Origin: Paenibacillus faecalis
GTDB taxonomy: Bacteria > Bacillota > Bacilli > Paenibacillales > Paenibacillaceae
DNA length: 64,000 nt
Assembly (NCBI RefSeq): GCF_900289175.1
Contig: NZ_LT985747.1
Coordinates: 3,837,036 to 3,901,035, forward strand
Direction of reading: 5' to 3'
Of the stretch, positions 33,373-42,570 are shown one piece after another; the first letter of the stretch is position 1; each line of letters begins with the position of its first letter. The notes below the pieces were generated by a model, which was not told where the DNA came from, made no database searches, and saw only the letters and a program-made list of their open reading frames with translations. Both the position numbers and the translations under genes were made by a program.

Positions 33373-33995
33373 TGGAAGAATGCCTCCTCCAGCATAAGAC
33401 ATAGCGCATGATAAATCGGCAGATGCCGTTCCTGTATATCCGGTGTATCGCTCCATGGCACTGCGATCGTAACCTCGGCCAATGCTTTCATCTTGCCACC
33501 TGAAGAGCCTGTCATCGCAACCGTGTGCAGCCCCATGGCCTTTGCAACTTTCAGTGCTTTCACAACATTGTTCGAATTGCCTGATGTGCTAAGTCCAAGC
33601 ACGACGTCCCCTGGCTTGCCGTAACCATACACCTGCTGGGCAAAGATCATATCTGGAGCAACGTCATTCGAAAAGGCGCTGATCAATGCACCATGACTCA
33701 TCAAAGAAATGGCCGGTAGTGCACCTTGCAATTGAGACGCCAGCTGCTCGCCCTCCTCCGGGAAAAAGCTTGTCAGTTTTGCACGCACTTCCTCCGGAAC
33801 AGGGCGTTGTAGCTTAAACCCTTTCATGAGCTCGCCTACAATATGTTCAGCATCCGATGCGCTGCCTCCATTGCCGCAAATCAACAACTTTCCGCCCTGG
33901 CGATAGCATTTCAACATCAACTTATATGCCTCTTCAATATCGTTCAGGCACGGTTTTAACTCCGGATATTTTTCTATTAAACGTTCCAACACCAT
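33369..33995 (-). CDS. SIS-domain phosphosugar isomerase (GmhA-like)
   Basis: 208 aa from the ATG at 33995 (GGAGG 8 bases upstream). One SIS domain with the phosphate loop ICGNGGSASDAEHIVGELMKGF, and the STSGNSNNVVKALKVAK motif. The GSASDA...H segment and the C-terminal DIQERHLPIYHALC motif, with Gln and His at the active site, are the hallmarks of GmhA, which interconverts sedoheptulose 7-phosphate and D-glycero-D-manno-heptose 7-phosphate. GmhA-like SIS proteins with other substrates also exist. Its overlap with the ROK kinase gene means the two are coupled. Confidence 0.85.
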   Translation of the reverse strand: MVLERLIEKYPELKPCLNDIEEAYKLMLKCYRQGGKLLICGNGGSASDAEHIVGELMKGFKLQRPVPEEVRAKLTSFFPEEGEQLASQLQGALPAISLMSHGALISAFSNDVAPDMIFAQQVYGYGKPGDVVLGLSTSGNSNNVVKALKVAKAMGLHTVAMTGSSGGKMKALAEVTIAVPWSDTPDIQERHLPIYHALCLMLEEAFFQ

Positions 33996-34103
33996 GTTTA
34001 TTTCCTCCACCTCTCATGTGTCCAATTTCTATCCTATCCCAATGTTTATATAGTCCAGCAATACCGCTGTAAAAACAGTCGTTATTACAACCTATCAGCG
34101 CCT

Positions 34104-35594
34104 TTACCAGCGCATCAGCTCCCGTTGAATCGGCAAAAAGCGTTCTTCATACACCTGACGGTAAGCAACATGTTCCTGCAGATCAAAGCCGATAACTTCA
34201 CCTTGTTCAGCTTCCAGCGCATCATACGCCTCTTTAGCAGAGCCAAATACGCCTGCACCTACTGCACCAAGCATAGCTGCACCAAGTAAGGTGGCTTCCT
34301 GGATTGGCGGAAGCACCAGCTCTGTACCGCTGACTGCCGCTTTTACATGCAGCCATGGACGCATTCGGACTCCTCCCCCAATAACCAGCAGTCGGCTTAT
34401 CGGAATCTTGGCTACTTCTTCTGCACTGCGGCGCATGCTTTCCAATTGGTACGCATTGCCTTCAAACAAGGATTTCAGCAAATCCCCGCGTCCGTGCCTT
34501 TTGTCCAATCCTATAAACGCGCCGCGTACATCAGATGACGGTGTTGGCGCACCGGAGCCGGACAAATACGGAAAATATACAATACCAGAAGGTCCGGACG
34601 GCAGCTGCTCTGTCTCCTCTTGTATCCGGCTGTAATCCAGCGTTTCCGATCCGATGATTCCCCGAAGCCATTCGATGGAGCCGCCCGACGAAGGATTCCC
34701 TCCCATCCAGAACATGCGTCCTGAAACCGGATGAAGTCCATAGCTTAACCCCGAGAGCAGTTCCTCCCGTCCAAGTGGGCGTTCCTGCATTATGCCTACA
34801 AGCGTCTCGGCTGTTCCCATTGAATTGTACACATCGCCCTCATCAAGGGCTCCCACGGCAATCGCTGCTGCGACATGATCATGTCCAGCAATAGATACGG
34901 AAGTGTCTGTGGACAATCCCAATCTTTCAGCGACACCCGGTAAAACGGTGCCTATGGCTGTTCCAGACGGTACAGCCATAGGGCAAACCCCTTCGGGCAA
35001 ACCAAATTGACGCAAAAGAGCCGTATCCCAAGCGCGCCGAGAAAGATCGAAAGCGTACGTGCGAGCAGCTAGTGTATAATCCGCAGCCAGCTTTCCGGTC
35101 AGCTGATAGGCGATATATCCGGCGACAGACAGCCACACGCAGTCTGCGTACGTCTCTTTGCTCCAATCTTTCAGCCAGAGCATTTTCGCCAATCCTACCT
35201 TAAACGAATTTCCCAGTCCGGTCTTTCTGAACTGCTCCAGCTCGTCCGTCTCCGACTTGATGTGTTCCGCTTGCGGTACAGTGCATGGATCATACCATGG
35301 CAAAAGTGGCGATTGCGGCCTCCCGCTCTTGCGGTCAACGAACAATCCGCTCTCAGCCATACTGGCAATACCGATGGATACTACCGATTTTTCATCCAAA
35401 TGAGCAGTCAGATCACTGATCATATCAGCCACGGATGACCACATCTCTTCGGGATCAAACGTTGAATATGCGCTCGGTCCTGATTTTGCCTTTACTTGTG
35501 TTGCTCTCGATCGCTGGGCAATCATTCTGCCACACTCATCAAACAACGCTGCTTTTGTATGGGTAGTGCCCATATCGATGCCAATCATCCACAT
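34104..35594 (-). CDS. FGGY-family carbohydrate kinase
   Basis: 496 aa. N-terminal ATPase core GIDMGTTHTKAALFD, then IGIASMAESG, LLPWYDPC and YTLAARTYAFDLS; C-terminal core with VSIAGHDHVAAA, YNSMGTAETLVG and LVIGGGVRMRPW. It would phosphorylate a ketose, polyol or sugar acid. The text is not a clear match to xylulokinase, glycerol kinase or gluconate kinase, so substrate is left open. Its start overlaps the stop of the DeoR regulator gene by one base (TAATG), a tight coupling. It is the second FGGY kinase of the island. Confidence 0.85.
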   Translation of the reverse strand: MWMIGIDMGTTHTKAALFDECGRMIAQRSRATQVKAKSGPSAYSTFDPEEMWSSVADMISDLTAHLDEKSVVSIGIASMAESGLFVDRKSGRPQSPLLPWYDPCTVPQAEHIKSETDELEQFRKTGLGNSFKVGLAKMLWLKDWSKETYADCVWLSVAGYIAYQLTGKLAADYTLAARTYAFDLSRRAWDTALLRQFGLPEGVCPMAVPSGTAIGTVLPGVAERLGLSTDTSVSIAGHDHVAAAIAVGALDEGDVYNSMGTAETLVGIMQERPLGREELLSGLSYGLHPVSGRMFWMGGNPSSGGSIEWLRGIIGSETLDYSRIQEETEQLPSGPSGIVYFPYLSGSGAPTPSSDVRGAFIGLDKRHGRGDLLKSLFEGNAYQLESMRRSAEEVAKIPISRLLVIGGGVRMRPWLHVKAAVSGTELVLPPIQEATLLGAAMLGAVGAGVFGSAKEAYDALEAEQGEVIGFDLQEHVAYRQVYEERFLPIQRELMRW

Positions 35595-36379
35595 TAATGC
35601 TCACCTAACTTGCAGGCGATCACTTCTACACCATAGCTGCGGATTTCCTCCAACGTTTCCTCGGGCACCAGATCACTTGTAATCAATATATCGATCTCAT
35701 TCAACTCACTGTACGCAATAAGCGCTGTTTTGCTGAACTTGCTATGATCCGCTACGAGCACTTTCTTTTCCGCAGACTCCATCATCGCCTGTTTTACTTC
35801 AGCATCGTACAGATCGGCGCTCCACAGTCCCTTCGGCACAGAGACGCCCGCAGCCCCAAGGAAGACATAGTTGCCACTGTATTTCTTCAACTCCTGCACA
35901 GATTGAGGGCCTACCGTACAACGGGAACGCCGGAACAACTTGCCTCCAAGCAGAACAACTGCATGACTCTCGTGCTGCATCATCTCATCGATAAGCGACA
36001 GGTTATTCGTTACAATGGTCAAATTTTCTTTTTCCCTTAAATGTTTCGCTACCGCGCGCATCGTCGATCCTGAATCGAGAATGACGATCTGATCTTCTTT
36101 TACAAGATCTGCAGCAGCCCGTCCAATCGCTTCCTTCTCTTCAGAGAACTGCTCCTTGCGCTGATCATAAGATGGAAGCAGAGCATCATTCATATACGGA
36201 TCTGCAAGAACGGCTCCGCCATAATTTTTCCGAATCAGCCCTTCCCGTTCCAATTGGGCCAAGTCGCGCCTGATCGTTTCCTCCGAAACATTAAACTCCT
36301 TGACTAGTTCGGATACTTTCACACTGCCTTGCTGCAGCAACAATTGCTTTATTTTAGTACGCCGTACATCAACAATCAT
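35594..36379 (-). CDS. DeoR-family transcriptional regulator
   Basis: 261 aa from the ATG at 36379, with AAGGGG and GAGG upstream. The helix-turn-helix (RRTKIKQLLLQQGSVKVSELVKEFNVSEETIRRDL, in parts) is followed by the phosphosugar-sensing domain with VILDSGSTMRAVAKHL, TIVTNNLSLID, LLGGKLFRRSRCTVGP and VLVADHSKFSK. Such repressors usually respond to a phosphorylated pathway intermediate. It is encoded inside the operon that it probably controls and is coupled to the FGGY kinase. The inverted repeat across the promoter at 42571-42610 is the natural candidate operator. Confidence 0.92.
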   Translation of the reverse strand: MIVDVRRTKIKQLLLQQGSVKVSELVKEFNVSEETIRRDLAQLEREGLIRKNYGGAVLADPYMNDALLPSYDQRKEQFSEEKEAIGRAAADLVKEDQIVILDSGSTMRAVAKHLREKENLTIVTNNLSLIDEMMQHESHAVVLLGGKLFRRSRCTVGPQSVQELKKYSGNYVFLGAAGVSVPKGLWSADLYDAEVKQAMMESAEKKVLVADHSKFSKTALIAYSELNEIDILITSDLVPEETLEEIRSYGVEVIACKLGEH

Positions 36380-36407
36380 GTTCCTCACCCCTTTTATATT
36401 CATTTTA

Positions 36408-37700
36408 CTATTCTTTACGTAAATGTCGTATTGCCTCTGCCATAAACGACTCATCACCAAAACTGCCCGATTTCAACACAAGCAGGAAAGGCGGGTCGGT
36501 TAACGTAATACAGGACGGCAAGCCCGGCTGAATCTCCTTCCATACACGCATGCCGATTACATTCATCCGGCGACAAAAAGCAGCGGAGGTGTCTCCCCCA
36601 GCTACCAGCACACGTTGTAACCCCGTTCGCTCCAGCACCCCTGCAGCGATTTCTGCAAGTGAATCAGACACAAGCCGGGATACTTCGGTGTTGCTCATCC
36701 CTAGTGCTGCGGAGCTTTTCTTCATTTCCTGTACCTGACTCGGCATATTCGAGGAATGAACGGCAACATCGATCCCGTTCATGATCGCTGTAGACACTTC
36801 AGTGGTAAACGACTGCAAGTAGGCTAAACGTTCTGAACCCAAGAGCAGCCGAGAGCTTTCCATTTCCTTAACAACTACACCTTCACCGCGCAAATAATCA
36901 AGCTGCTCTGAAGTTTGTGGCATCAAACTGCCGGCCGTCACAAGTATTCCCAGGTGCTGATCATGCTCAGACAGTCCGGATTTATACTCCTCATCGCGCT
37001 TCGGCTGCAGTCGAGCCGACTCTTCAGCGAGCGCCGAGCTGCCGCACCATACCTTCAAGTGTGATGCTGCTGCGGCAATAACGGCCAAATCTGCTTGATC
37101 ACGCACATCGACAATGACAAATTGTACTATGTTTTCCTCACAAAGCTGATCAATGAACGCGCGAAGCTTGTCCACTCCTTCATCAACCATCTCCCATCCA
37201 ATGCGGGAAACCTTGCGTGAGGTTTGCCCTTGCAGTATGCCGACTACATCTGAGTGCTTCATCGGATGAACCGGGTCATGACTGAACTCCGACTCAGACA
37301 GCGGAATTCCCCGAACATAGTGTATACCGTCCACTGTTGTACGACCGTTCTTTGGAAATCCGAGCGTCACAAGCGCGAACGATTCATGGAGTGCATCAAG
37401 CATCGCATCGAATTCCGCACCGATATTGCCGCGAAAAACCGAGCAAGTCTTGTTGACAAATTGCGTGCAGCCAAGCTGCTCCAGAGCGCGGGTAGCAGCG
37501 AATACTTTATCATATGCCACGGCGGCATCGTCGAAGCGGGAATCCGTATCCAGCACGATGACATCCGCTTCTTTCTCTGCCGGCAGCTGATCTACCAGTT
37601 CAGGGGAATAGCTGTACACATGGGTTCGCAGACCTGCTTTTGCATACATAATGCCAATATCATTTGCCCCGGTAATGTCATCCGCTACAACACCGATCAT
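36408..37700 (-). CDS. Four-carbon acid sugar kinase (DUF1537 family, OtnK/DtnK-like)
   Basis: 430 aa from the ATG at 37700 (AAGGGAG 8 bases upstream). The N-terminal domain opens with IGVVADDITGANDIGIMYAKAG, and the C-terminal nucleotide-binding domain has VLVAGGDTSAAFC and LVLKSGSFGDESF, the two hallmarks of the family. Characterised members phosphorylate D-threonate, D-erythronate or 3-oxo-tetronates. Its start overlaps the stop of the class II aldolase gene (ATGA), the same pairing as OtnK-OtnC, which phosphorylates 3-oxo-tetronate and then decarboxylates it to dihydroxyacetone phosphate. No tetronate dehydrogenase is seen nearby. Confidence 0.88.
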   Translation of the reverse strand: MIGVVADDITGANDIGIMYAKAGLRTHVYSYSPELVDQLPAEKEADVIVLDTDSRFDDAAVAYDKVFAATRALEQLGCTQFVNKTCSVFRGNIGAEFDAMLDALHESFALVTLGFPKNGRTTVDGIHYVRGIPLSESEFSHDPVHPMKHSDVVGILQGQTSRKVSRIGWEMVDEGVDKLRAFIDQLCEENIVQFVIVDVRDQADLAVIAAAASHLKVWCGSSALAEESARLQPKRDEEYKSGLSEHDQHLGILVTAGSLMPQTSEQLDYLRGEGVVVKEMESSRLLLGSERLAYLQSFTTEVSTAIMNGIDVAVHSSNMPSQVQEMKKSSAALGMSNTEVSRLVSDSLAEIAAGVLERTGLQRVLVAGGDTSAAFCRRMNVIGMRVWKEIQPGLPSCITLTDPPFLLVLKSGSFGDESFMAEAIRHLRKE

Positions 37701-38353
37701 ACTCTCCACTCCCTTCTCGGACGGTAACCCGAATCATGCAGGAAAGACTGCACTGTGTCGGCATCAAGCCTATTCAAAGAGACAGCGGAAGATTGGGCTG
37801 TGACTGCCATCCGGCAGGCCATCTCCAATGTCTGAAGTGCCATTCGCGCTTCCTGTACGGATCGATCGCAGACGAGTACGCCGTGATTTTCCAATATGAA
37901 GATATTCGCCTTCTCCGCTTTCTCGAAAATCGCTGCTCCCAAAGCTTCAGAGCCTGGATGATAATACGGAATACGCTCCACTCTTTCCAAATAATACATG
38001 GTTTCTACGAACAGATCATTCGGAACCGACAGCTTCGAGCACGCCGCCATTGTCGTATAAAATGGAGAAGCATGAAGCACTGCGTGAATGTCAGGTCTTT
38101 TTTCATAAACAGCCTGGTGCATCGGTATTTCCTTAGAAGGCTTGCGATCGCCATAAATCGCTCCGCTAAAATCGACTTCGGCAAAATCGTGCTCGGACAA
38201 TTCCCCCAGGAATGTGCCGCTTGCAGTTATAACGAAGCGATCATCATCTGTTCTTGCGCTAATATTACCGGCATTTCCCCATGCCAGCCCGTATTGCATC
38301 ATATATTGCCCGGCGGCTTGAAGCTGCTGTATCGTCTCTTTAACACCCAGCAT
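37697..38353 (-). CDS. Class II aldolase/adducin family (OtnC/FucA-like)
   Basis: 218 aa, one aldolase II domain. Early LAWGNAGNISART and VITASGTFLGEL bind the phosphate; KEIPMHQAVYEKRPDIHAVLHASP contains the catalytic Glu and the first zinc His; LENHGVLV holds another His. The usual zinc pair HxH reads His-Ala-Ser here. By pairing with the tetronate-type kinase it may be a 3-oxo-tetronate 4-phosphate decarboxylase; it could also be a sugar-phosphate aldolase. AAAGGAG lies about 13 bases upstream, somewhat far. Confidence 0.83.
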   Translation of the reverse strand: MLGVKETIQQLQAAGQYMMQYGLAWGNAGNISARTDDDRFVITASGTFLGELSEHDFAEVDFSGAIYGDRKPSKEIPMHQAVYEKRPDIHAVLHASPFYTTMAACSKLSVPNDLFVETMYYLERVERIPYYHPGSEALGAAIFEKAEKANIFILENHGVLVCDRSVQEARMALQTLEMACRMAVTAQSSAVSLNRLDADTVQSFLHDSGYRPRREWRV

Positions 38354-38385
38354 TTTTCGCGTCTCTCTCCTTTCAACACAAGAGC

Positions 38386-38419
38386 GAGCGTGGACCAGCT
38401 TTAGCCCTGGCCCACGCTC
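38386..38419 (-). repeat. Intercistronic hairpin between GH38 and the aldolase gene
   Basis: GAGCGTGG and CCAG pair with CTGG and CCACGCTC around one A/C mismatch and an 8-base loop. There is no T-run after it on the minus strand, so it may stabilise the upstream mRNA or attenuate rather than fully terminate. Confidence 0.6.
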
Positions 38420-38453
38420 ACTTCCTTTCCTTATACGATCTCTCGCCTAGTCT

Positions 38454-40883
38454 CTATTCCGTCCATTCTATCAGATTGGTTTCTCTGATCGGCAAATCAT
38501 CGCGCTTTGGAACACAGAACGTCTTGATCTCACATGGGCCAAATGTAGCCTCAATCGTCCGGTTCCATTTCGGCAGATGAATCTTCGCCTTGGTTTCAAC
38601 CCGATTCGTCTCATAGCAGCGGATAACCAAATCATCGTTATCTTCCGCTTTCTTTATCGCACTGACGATAATGTTGTCTTGATCGACCGTTACGAACGAA
38701 TCCTTCTGTGGCAGCTGTCCCGCATGATACGTCTCGATAATTGCCGTTGGACGCTGATTCAGCTCCATTGCTTTTTTAACGGTGCCTGCCGTTTCCCAGC
38801 TGCCCATATGAGGGTACATCCGATAATTGAACTGCTGGATTCCTTGGTCGATAAAGCTGTAATAACCATCCTCACTCGGCACAACCGGATCATGATGTGC
38901 ATATATAGGACTGCGCAATACGGTTAGTCCCAACTCCTTATTGCGTACACTATAGCTGTACTTCGCATCATTCATTAACGAGAACCCGTACACGCTGTCA
39001 TCCTGACGAACGATACCGCTCATATCAACCCAGCTCTGTCCCGCCTCTTCTTCTCCATTATGAGAACGCTCGATGAAGCCATAAGGAATTTCATATGTTT
39101 GCTTTGTGAAAATGAGGTTGATCGGGAACAACAGCTTCAGCACCTTGAACTGTTCTCGCCAATCAACAGTTAACTTTACATCTACATGGTCCAGATCCTT
39201 GTACATCGTGAAATCCTGAACCAATGTTGATGAACCATATTTGCTGATAACACGAATAACAGACTTGATCGGCCCGTGCTCAACCCGCTTCACACTAGTT
39301 GCGGTGAACTCTCCGATCCGATTCTGGAAAATTGTCACATCATGGCTCCATGTATCAGATCTGTCTTCCATCACTGCAGGTACAGCCGCAGGCCCTTGGA
39401 ATACATCGATCCCGGCTTTCTTGTCATGCAGCTGACTGATAAATCCGGTCTTTGGATCGAACTCCATTCGGAGGTGGTCATTTTCCAATACATAATCATT
39501 CGCTTTAATACCGGCAATGACAGCACGCTCTTCAGCCGGCAGCGTGTACAGCTTATACACCCGGTATCCTATCGGCGGGAGGTCTGCCATAAAGCTCAAG
39601 CGAGATCTGCCAAGAGCTGTCGCCTGTGACTGCACGGTCTGATAAGCAACTTGCTTACCGGTTTCATCCTTGAGCACAGATCCTTCTTTCAGTCCGCCAA
39701 CTTCCAGCTCTACGTTCACTTGAGATGGCCATGCATGCGGATTAAACACAACGATCGGCTTCATTCCTTCTTCCTGTTCAATATCGATATTCCAGGAAAA
39801 CTTCTGCAACGCATAATTCAGTCCGCGTTCCCCGATTGACATCGCCTCTCCATGCATGTTACGGGCATCCTCATAAGCCGCCTCCAGACTCGTCCCGGCC
39901 AGGATATCGTGGAATTGGTTAAACAGCACATTCTTCCACGCAATGTGAAAATCTTGCGGGTACGGCTGTCCAAGCAAGCGCTCTGCAAGCGCAGACCACT
40001 TCTCAGCCGCGATCAGCTTATTCTCCGCCTGACGATTCCACTGTTTAATGCCTGAATGCGCCGCATAACAACCGCTCGCATGATGCTGAAGTTCATCGTG
40101 TACGACTGGAATCGGCAGCTTTTCTTGCTCGATCTCCTTGAAGAATTGCTCTGGTGAAGAAAATACCAGCTCCGGGAAATTTTCATCATTGTTCAAGCGC
40201 ATAATGCTTTCGATATTTTCCTTGGTCGGTCCACCGCCGTGATTCCCGACGCCGTAAAACACCATGATCTGGTTAAACGGATTGCGAAGCTCGGTCATGC
40301 ATCGAACGACATGCCGTTCGAGGTCCTTGCCCCAGGACAGATACTCAAACGGAATGCGATAAGACAATACACGGCTGCCGTCATCGGATTCCCAATCAAA
40401 CACACGGCCGGGCAGACCCTTTTCATGCGGCATCGGACGCATGAACACATAATAATCCAATCCGCTTTTTTTCAATATTTGCGGCAGCATCGCATGATGC
40501 CCAAAGCTGTCCACGTTATAACCAACCTTAGCGGTTACCCCGAATTTCTCCTTGAAATATCTCTGCCCGTATAATCCTTGACGAACAAACGATTCACCGC
40601 TCGGAATGTTGCAGTCCGGTTGAATCCACCAGCCTCCAACAATATGCCAACGCCCTTCCTTAATACGCTGTCTGATTTCTTCAAACATGTCCGGGTCGTT
40701 ATTCTCCACCCATTCGTACATGAGCGCAGAACTGGATGTAAACACAAAATCATCATACTCGTTCATCCGGTCAAGAACGGAGCGAAACGTCGCTTTTGTC
40801 TCCTGAAATCCCTCTTGCCATTGCCATAACCACACCAGGTCGAGATGCGCATTACCGATCATATGAAGCTTTTGCTTTGTCAT
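38454..40883 (-). CDS. Glycoside hydrolase family 38 alpha-mannosidase
   Basis: 809 aa. The zinc-binding start MIGNAHLDLVWLW has His13 and Asp15; the catalytic nucleophile is probably Asp125 in GYNVDSFGHH. WHIVGGWWIQPDCN and the beta-sandwich C-terminal domains are typical. No signal peptide, so it acts in the cytosol on imported alpha-mannosides or related glycosides; some bacterial GH38 enzymes act on mannosylglycerate or on aryl mannosides. It is flanked by the two aldolase genes in the same direction. It is the clearest pointer to the substrate class of the island. Confidence 0.92.
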   Translation of the reverse strand: MTKQKLHMIGNAHLDLVWLWQWQEGFQETKATFRSVLDRMNEYDDFVFTSSSALMYEWVENNDPDMFEEIRQRIKEGRWHIVGGWWIQPDCNIPSGESFVRQGLYGQRYFKEKFGVTAKVGYNVDSFGHHAMLPQILKKSGLDYYVFMRPMPHEKGLPGRVFDWESDDGSRVLSYRIPFEYLSWGKDLERHVVRCMTELRNPFNQIMVFYGVGNHGGGPTKENIESIMRLNNDENFPELVFSSPEQFFKEIEQEKLPIPVVHDELQHHASGCYAAHSGIKQWNRQAENKLIAAEKWSALAERLLGQPYPQDFHIAWKNVLFNQFHDILAGTSLEAAYEDARNMHGEAMSIGERGLNYALQKFSWNIDIEQEEGMKPIVVFNPHAWPSQVNVELEVGGLKEGSVLKDETGKQVAYQTVQSQATALGRSRLSFMADLPPIGYRVYKLYTLPAEERAVIAGIKANDYVLENDHLRMEFDPKTGFISQLHDKKAGIDVFQGPAAVPAVMEDRSDTWSHDVTIFQNRIGEFTATSVKRVEHGPIKSVIRVISKYGSSTLVQDFTMYKDLDHVDVKLTVDWREQFKVLKLLFPINLIFTKQTYEIPYGFIERSHNGEEEAGQSWVDMSGIVRQDDSVYGFSLMNDAKYSYSVRNKELGLTVLRSPIYAHHDPVVPSEDGYYSFIDQGIQQFNYRMYPHMGSWETAGTVKKAMELNQRPTAIIETYHAGQLPQKDSFVTVDQDNIIVSAIKKAEDNDDLVIRCYETNRVETKAKIHLPKWNRTIEATFGPCEIKTFCVPKRDDLPIRETNLIEWTE

Positions 40884-40916
40884 GTTGTTATCCTCCTTAA
40901 AGGTTAGTGTGCTTTT

Positions 40917-41834
40917 TTATGTAAATGATGACGCTTTCCCTTCACTGCCCAAGAAATGGCGGATTTTGTCCTGCACCGTTCTTGTGACGGCCTCTCTGCC
41001 CTTTTCCATCTTCTCAGAACCAAGGGCCATGCATTCCGCATTACTCATACGCTCTTCACGCTCTAGTGCCTGAAGCAGAGACAACTCAAGGTCAGTCGCG
41101 ATATTTACCTTGGACACACCGCCACCAGGCAATGTGATCGCCTTCATAATCATATCCGCCGGTACACCTGAACCACCATGAAGTACAAGATGAACAGGGG
41201 TTAGCTTACGGATCGCCTGCAGACGGCTATAATCAACCTTAGGCTGTTTTACCATATATACACCATGAGCGGTCCCGCAAGATACGGCTAATGCATCTAC
41301 ACCCGTTTGCTGTACAAAGATACTCGCTTCATCCGGGTCTGTATACAGCTCTTCATCTCTATCTGTTTCTACAAAATCTGTCGTCCCGATCATCCCGAGC
41401 TCCGCTTCCACCGATACGCCGCGCGCGTGTGCATATTCAACGACTTCTTTACTGATTCGAATATTATCTTGCAATGGCTGTTCAGAAGCATCGATCATGA
41501 CAGAGGTAAAGCCGGCATCTATCGCTTCTGCGATCGTCCCCAATTCTTTCGTATGATCCAGGTGGAGCACAATGGGAACTGTAATTTTCTCTTCATGCAT
41601 TTTGTCGAACAACTCATCTGCGAATTGCTTCGGCGTAATTCCATAACGAACCAGCTCTTTATGAGAGATCTGGACAATCGCCGGAGACTGGGATCGCTGC
41701 GCACCTCGCAATACTGCAGAAATCATCGGGGTATAGCGCGGCGAAAAGGAGCCAATGGCAAATTGATTCCGCTCTGCGACCTCCAATGCTTGTTTCAGCG
41801 TAATTAAATTATTAAAAGTTGTCGATCTGCTCAT
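40917..41834 (-). CDS. Class II ketose-bisphosphate aldolase (Fba/GatY-like)
   Basis: 305 aa. Zinc and catalytic elements: VLHLDHTK (His91, Asp93, His94), VEAELGMIGTTDF, CGTAHGVY, LVLHGGSGV and VSKVNIATDL. It cleaves a ketose mono- or bisphosphate to dihydroxyacetone phosphate and an aldehyde. Its start overlaps the stop of the racemase-like gene (ATGA). In a sugar island it probably acts on a pathway-specific sugar phosphate and not on fructose bisphosphate; a tagatose-type activity is possible. Confidence 0.9.
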   Translation of the reverse strand: MSRSTTFNNLITLKQALEVAERNQFAIGSFSPRYTPMISAVLRGAQRSQSPAIVQISHKELVRYGITPKQFADELFDKMHEEKITVPIVLHLDHTKELGTIAEAIDAGFTSVMIDASEQPLQDNIRISKEVVEYAHARGVSVEAELGMIGTTDFVETDRDEELYTDPDEASIFVQQTGVDALAVSCGTAHGVYMVKQPKVDYSRLQAIRKLTPVHLVLHGGSGVPADMIMKAITLPGGGVSKVNIATDLELSLLQALEREERMSNAECMALGSEKMEKGREAVTRTVQDKIRHFLGSEGKASSFT

Positions 41835-42514
41835 TTATTTTCCCCTCTCATCTTAGACGACCCAAGTACTTCCCGAAGCCGCTCAACACCTGATTTAGGA
41901 CTAGTCAAAAATTTGGATCGCACTTCTGACGGAAGTGTATCAAGCACGCGAGCCATCGATGCTTGTGCCAGCACCACGACATCACATTCATTCCCCAGCT
42001 CGGCTAACGCAGCAGCCAACAGACGGTCATGACCTTCCTGGTCACCTGCCATTAACTTTTCATATGCTTCGGATACTACTGCTTGTTTCCATTGAATGAT
42101 CTTGCCCGTTTGACTTGCCTTCCGTTCAAGTAGTCTCATCGTCGGGCCCATTGTCGTTGCCAATGTAGCCGCAACTCCGATTCTGCTTCCCGAAGCAACC
42201 GCTTGTTCTGCCATCGCTTCATCAATACGAAGCACTGGAATGGCAACGGCTTTAGCAGCTCTTTCCGCAATATCTCCTACTGAAGAACATGCGCTCAGAA
42301 CACACTCTGCGCCTTCTTCTTCCGCAAAAACGGCATATGTGGTCCAATGCTTCTCTACTCGTTTCTCATTTGCCGCATTGTCGCGAAGTGACGGCAAAAT
42401 GGAATCATCTACATAATTAATGATCTCACAATCCGGAATTCGGCTCGTTATTAACGGCGTCAGCGCCGAAACAGTCACCGGCGTCGTGTGGATGACGGCA
42501 ATTTTCCTCTTCAT
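41831..42514 (-). CDS. Asp/Glu racemase-fold protein
   Basis: 227 aa from the ATG at 42514 (GGAGGGAAGG upstream). The fold is shown by IAVIHTTPVTVSALTPLI and by the first catalytic Cys motif VLSACSSVGDIAE. The second Cys, normally in a C-terminal LGCT-like motif, is absent: the corresponding strand reads VVVLAQASMARV. True racemase activity is thus unlikely; it could be an isomerase, decarboxylase or carbohydrate-binding relative. It is the first gene of the operon, next to a sigma-A-type promoter with an inverted repeat. Confidence 0.75.
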   Translation of the reverse strand: MKRKIAVIHTTPVTVSALTPLITSRIPDCEIINYVDDSILPSLRDNAANEKRVEKHWTTYAVFAEEEGAECVLSACSSVGDIAERAAKAVAIPVLRIDEAMAEQAVASGSRIGVAATLATTMGPTMRLLERKASQTGKIIQWKQAVVSEAYEKLMAGDQEGHDRLLAAALAELGNECDVVVLAQASMARVLDTLPSEVRSKFLTSPKSGVERLREVLGSSKMRGENK

Positions 42515-42570
42515 GCGCCTTCCCTCCATGACATGTTGTATTTTGACCGATTTAAATGTGGCTTTGTGAA

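Noticed and set aside
37697..37709. Frameshift between the class II aldolase and DUF1537 genes
   Set aside because: The overlap is a plain ATGA stop-start junction with both proteins complete, a normal sign of translational coupling.
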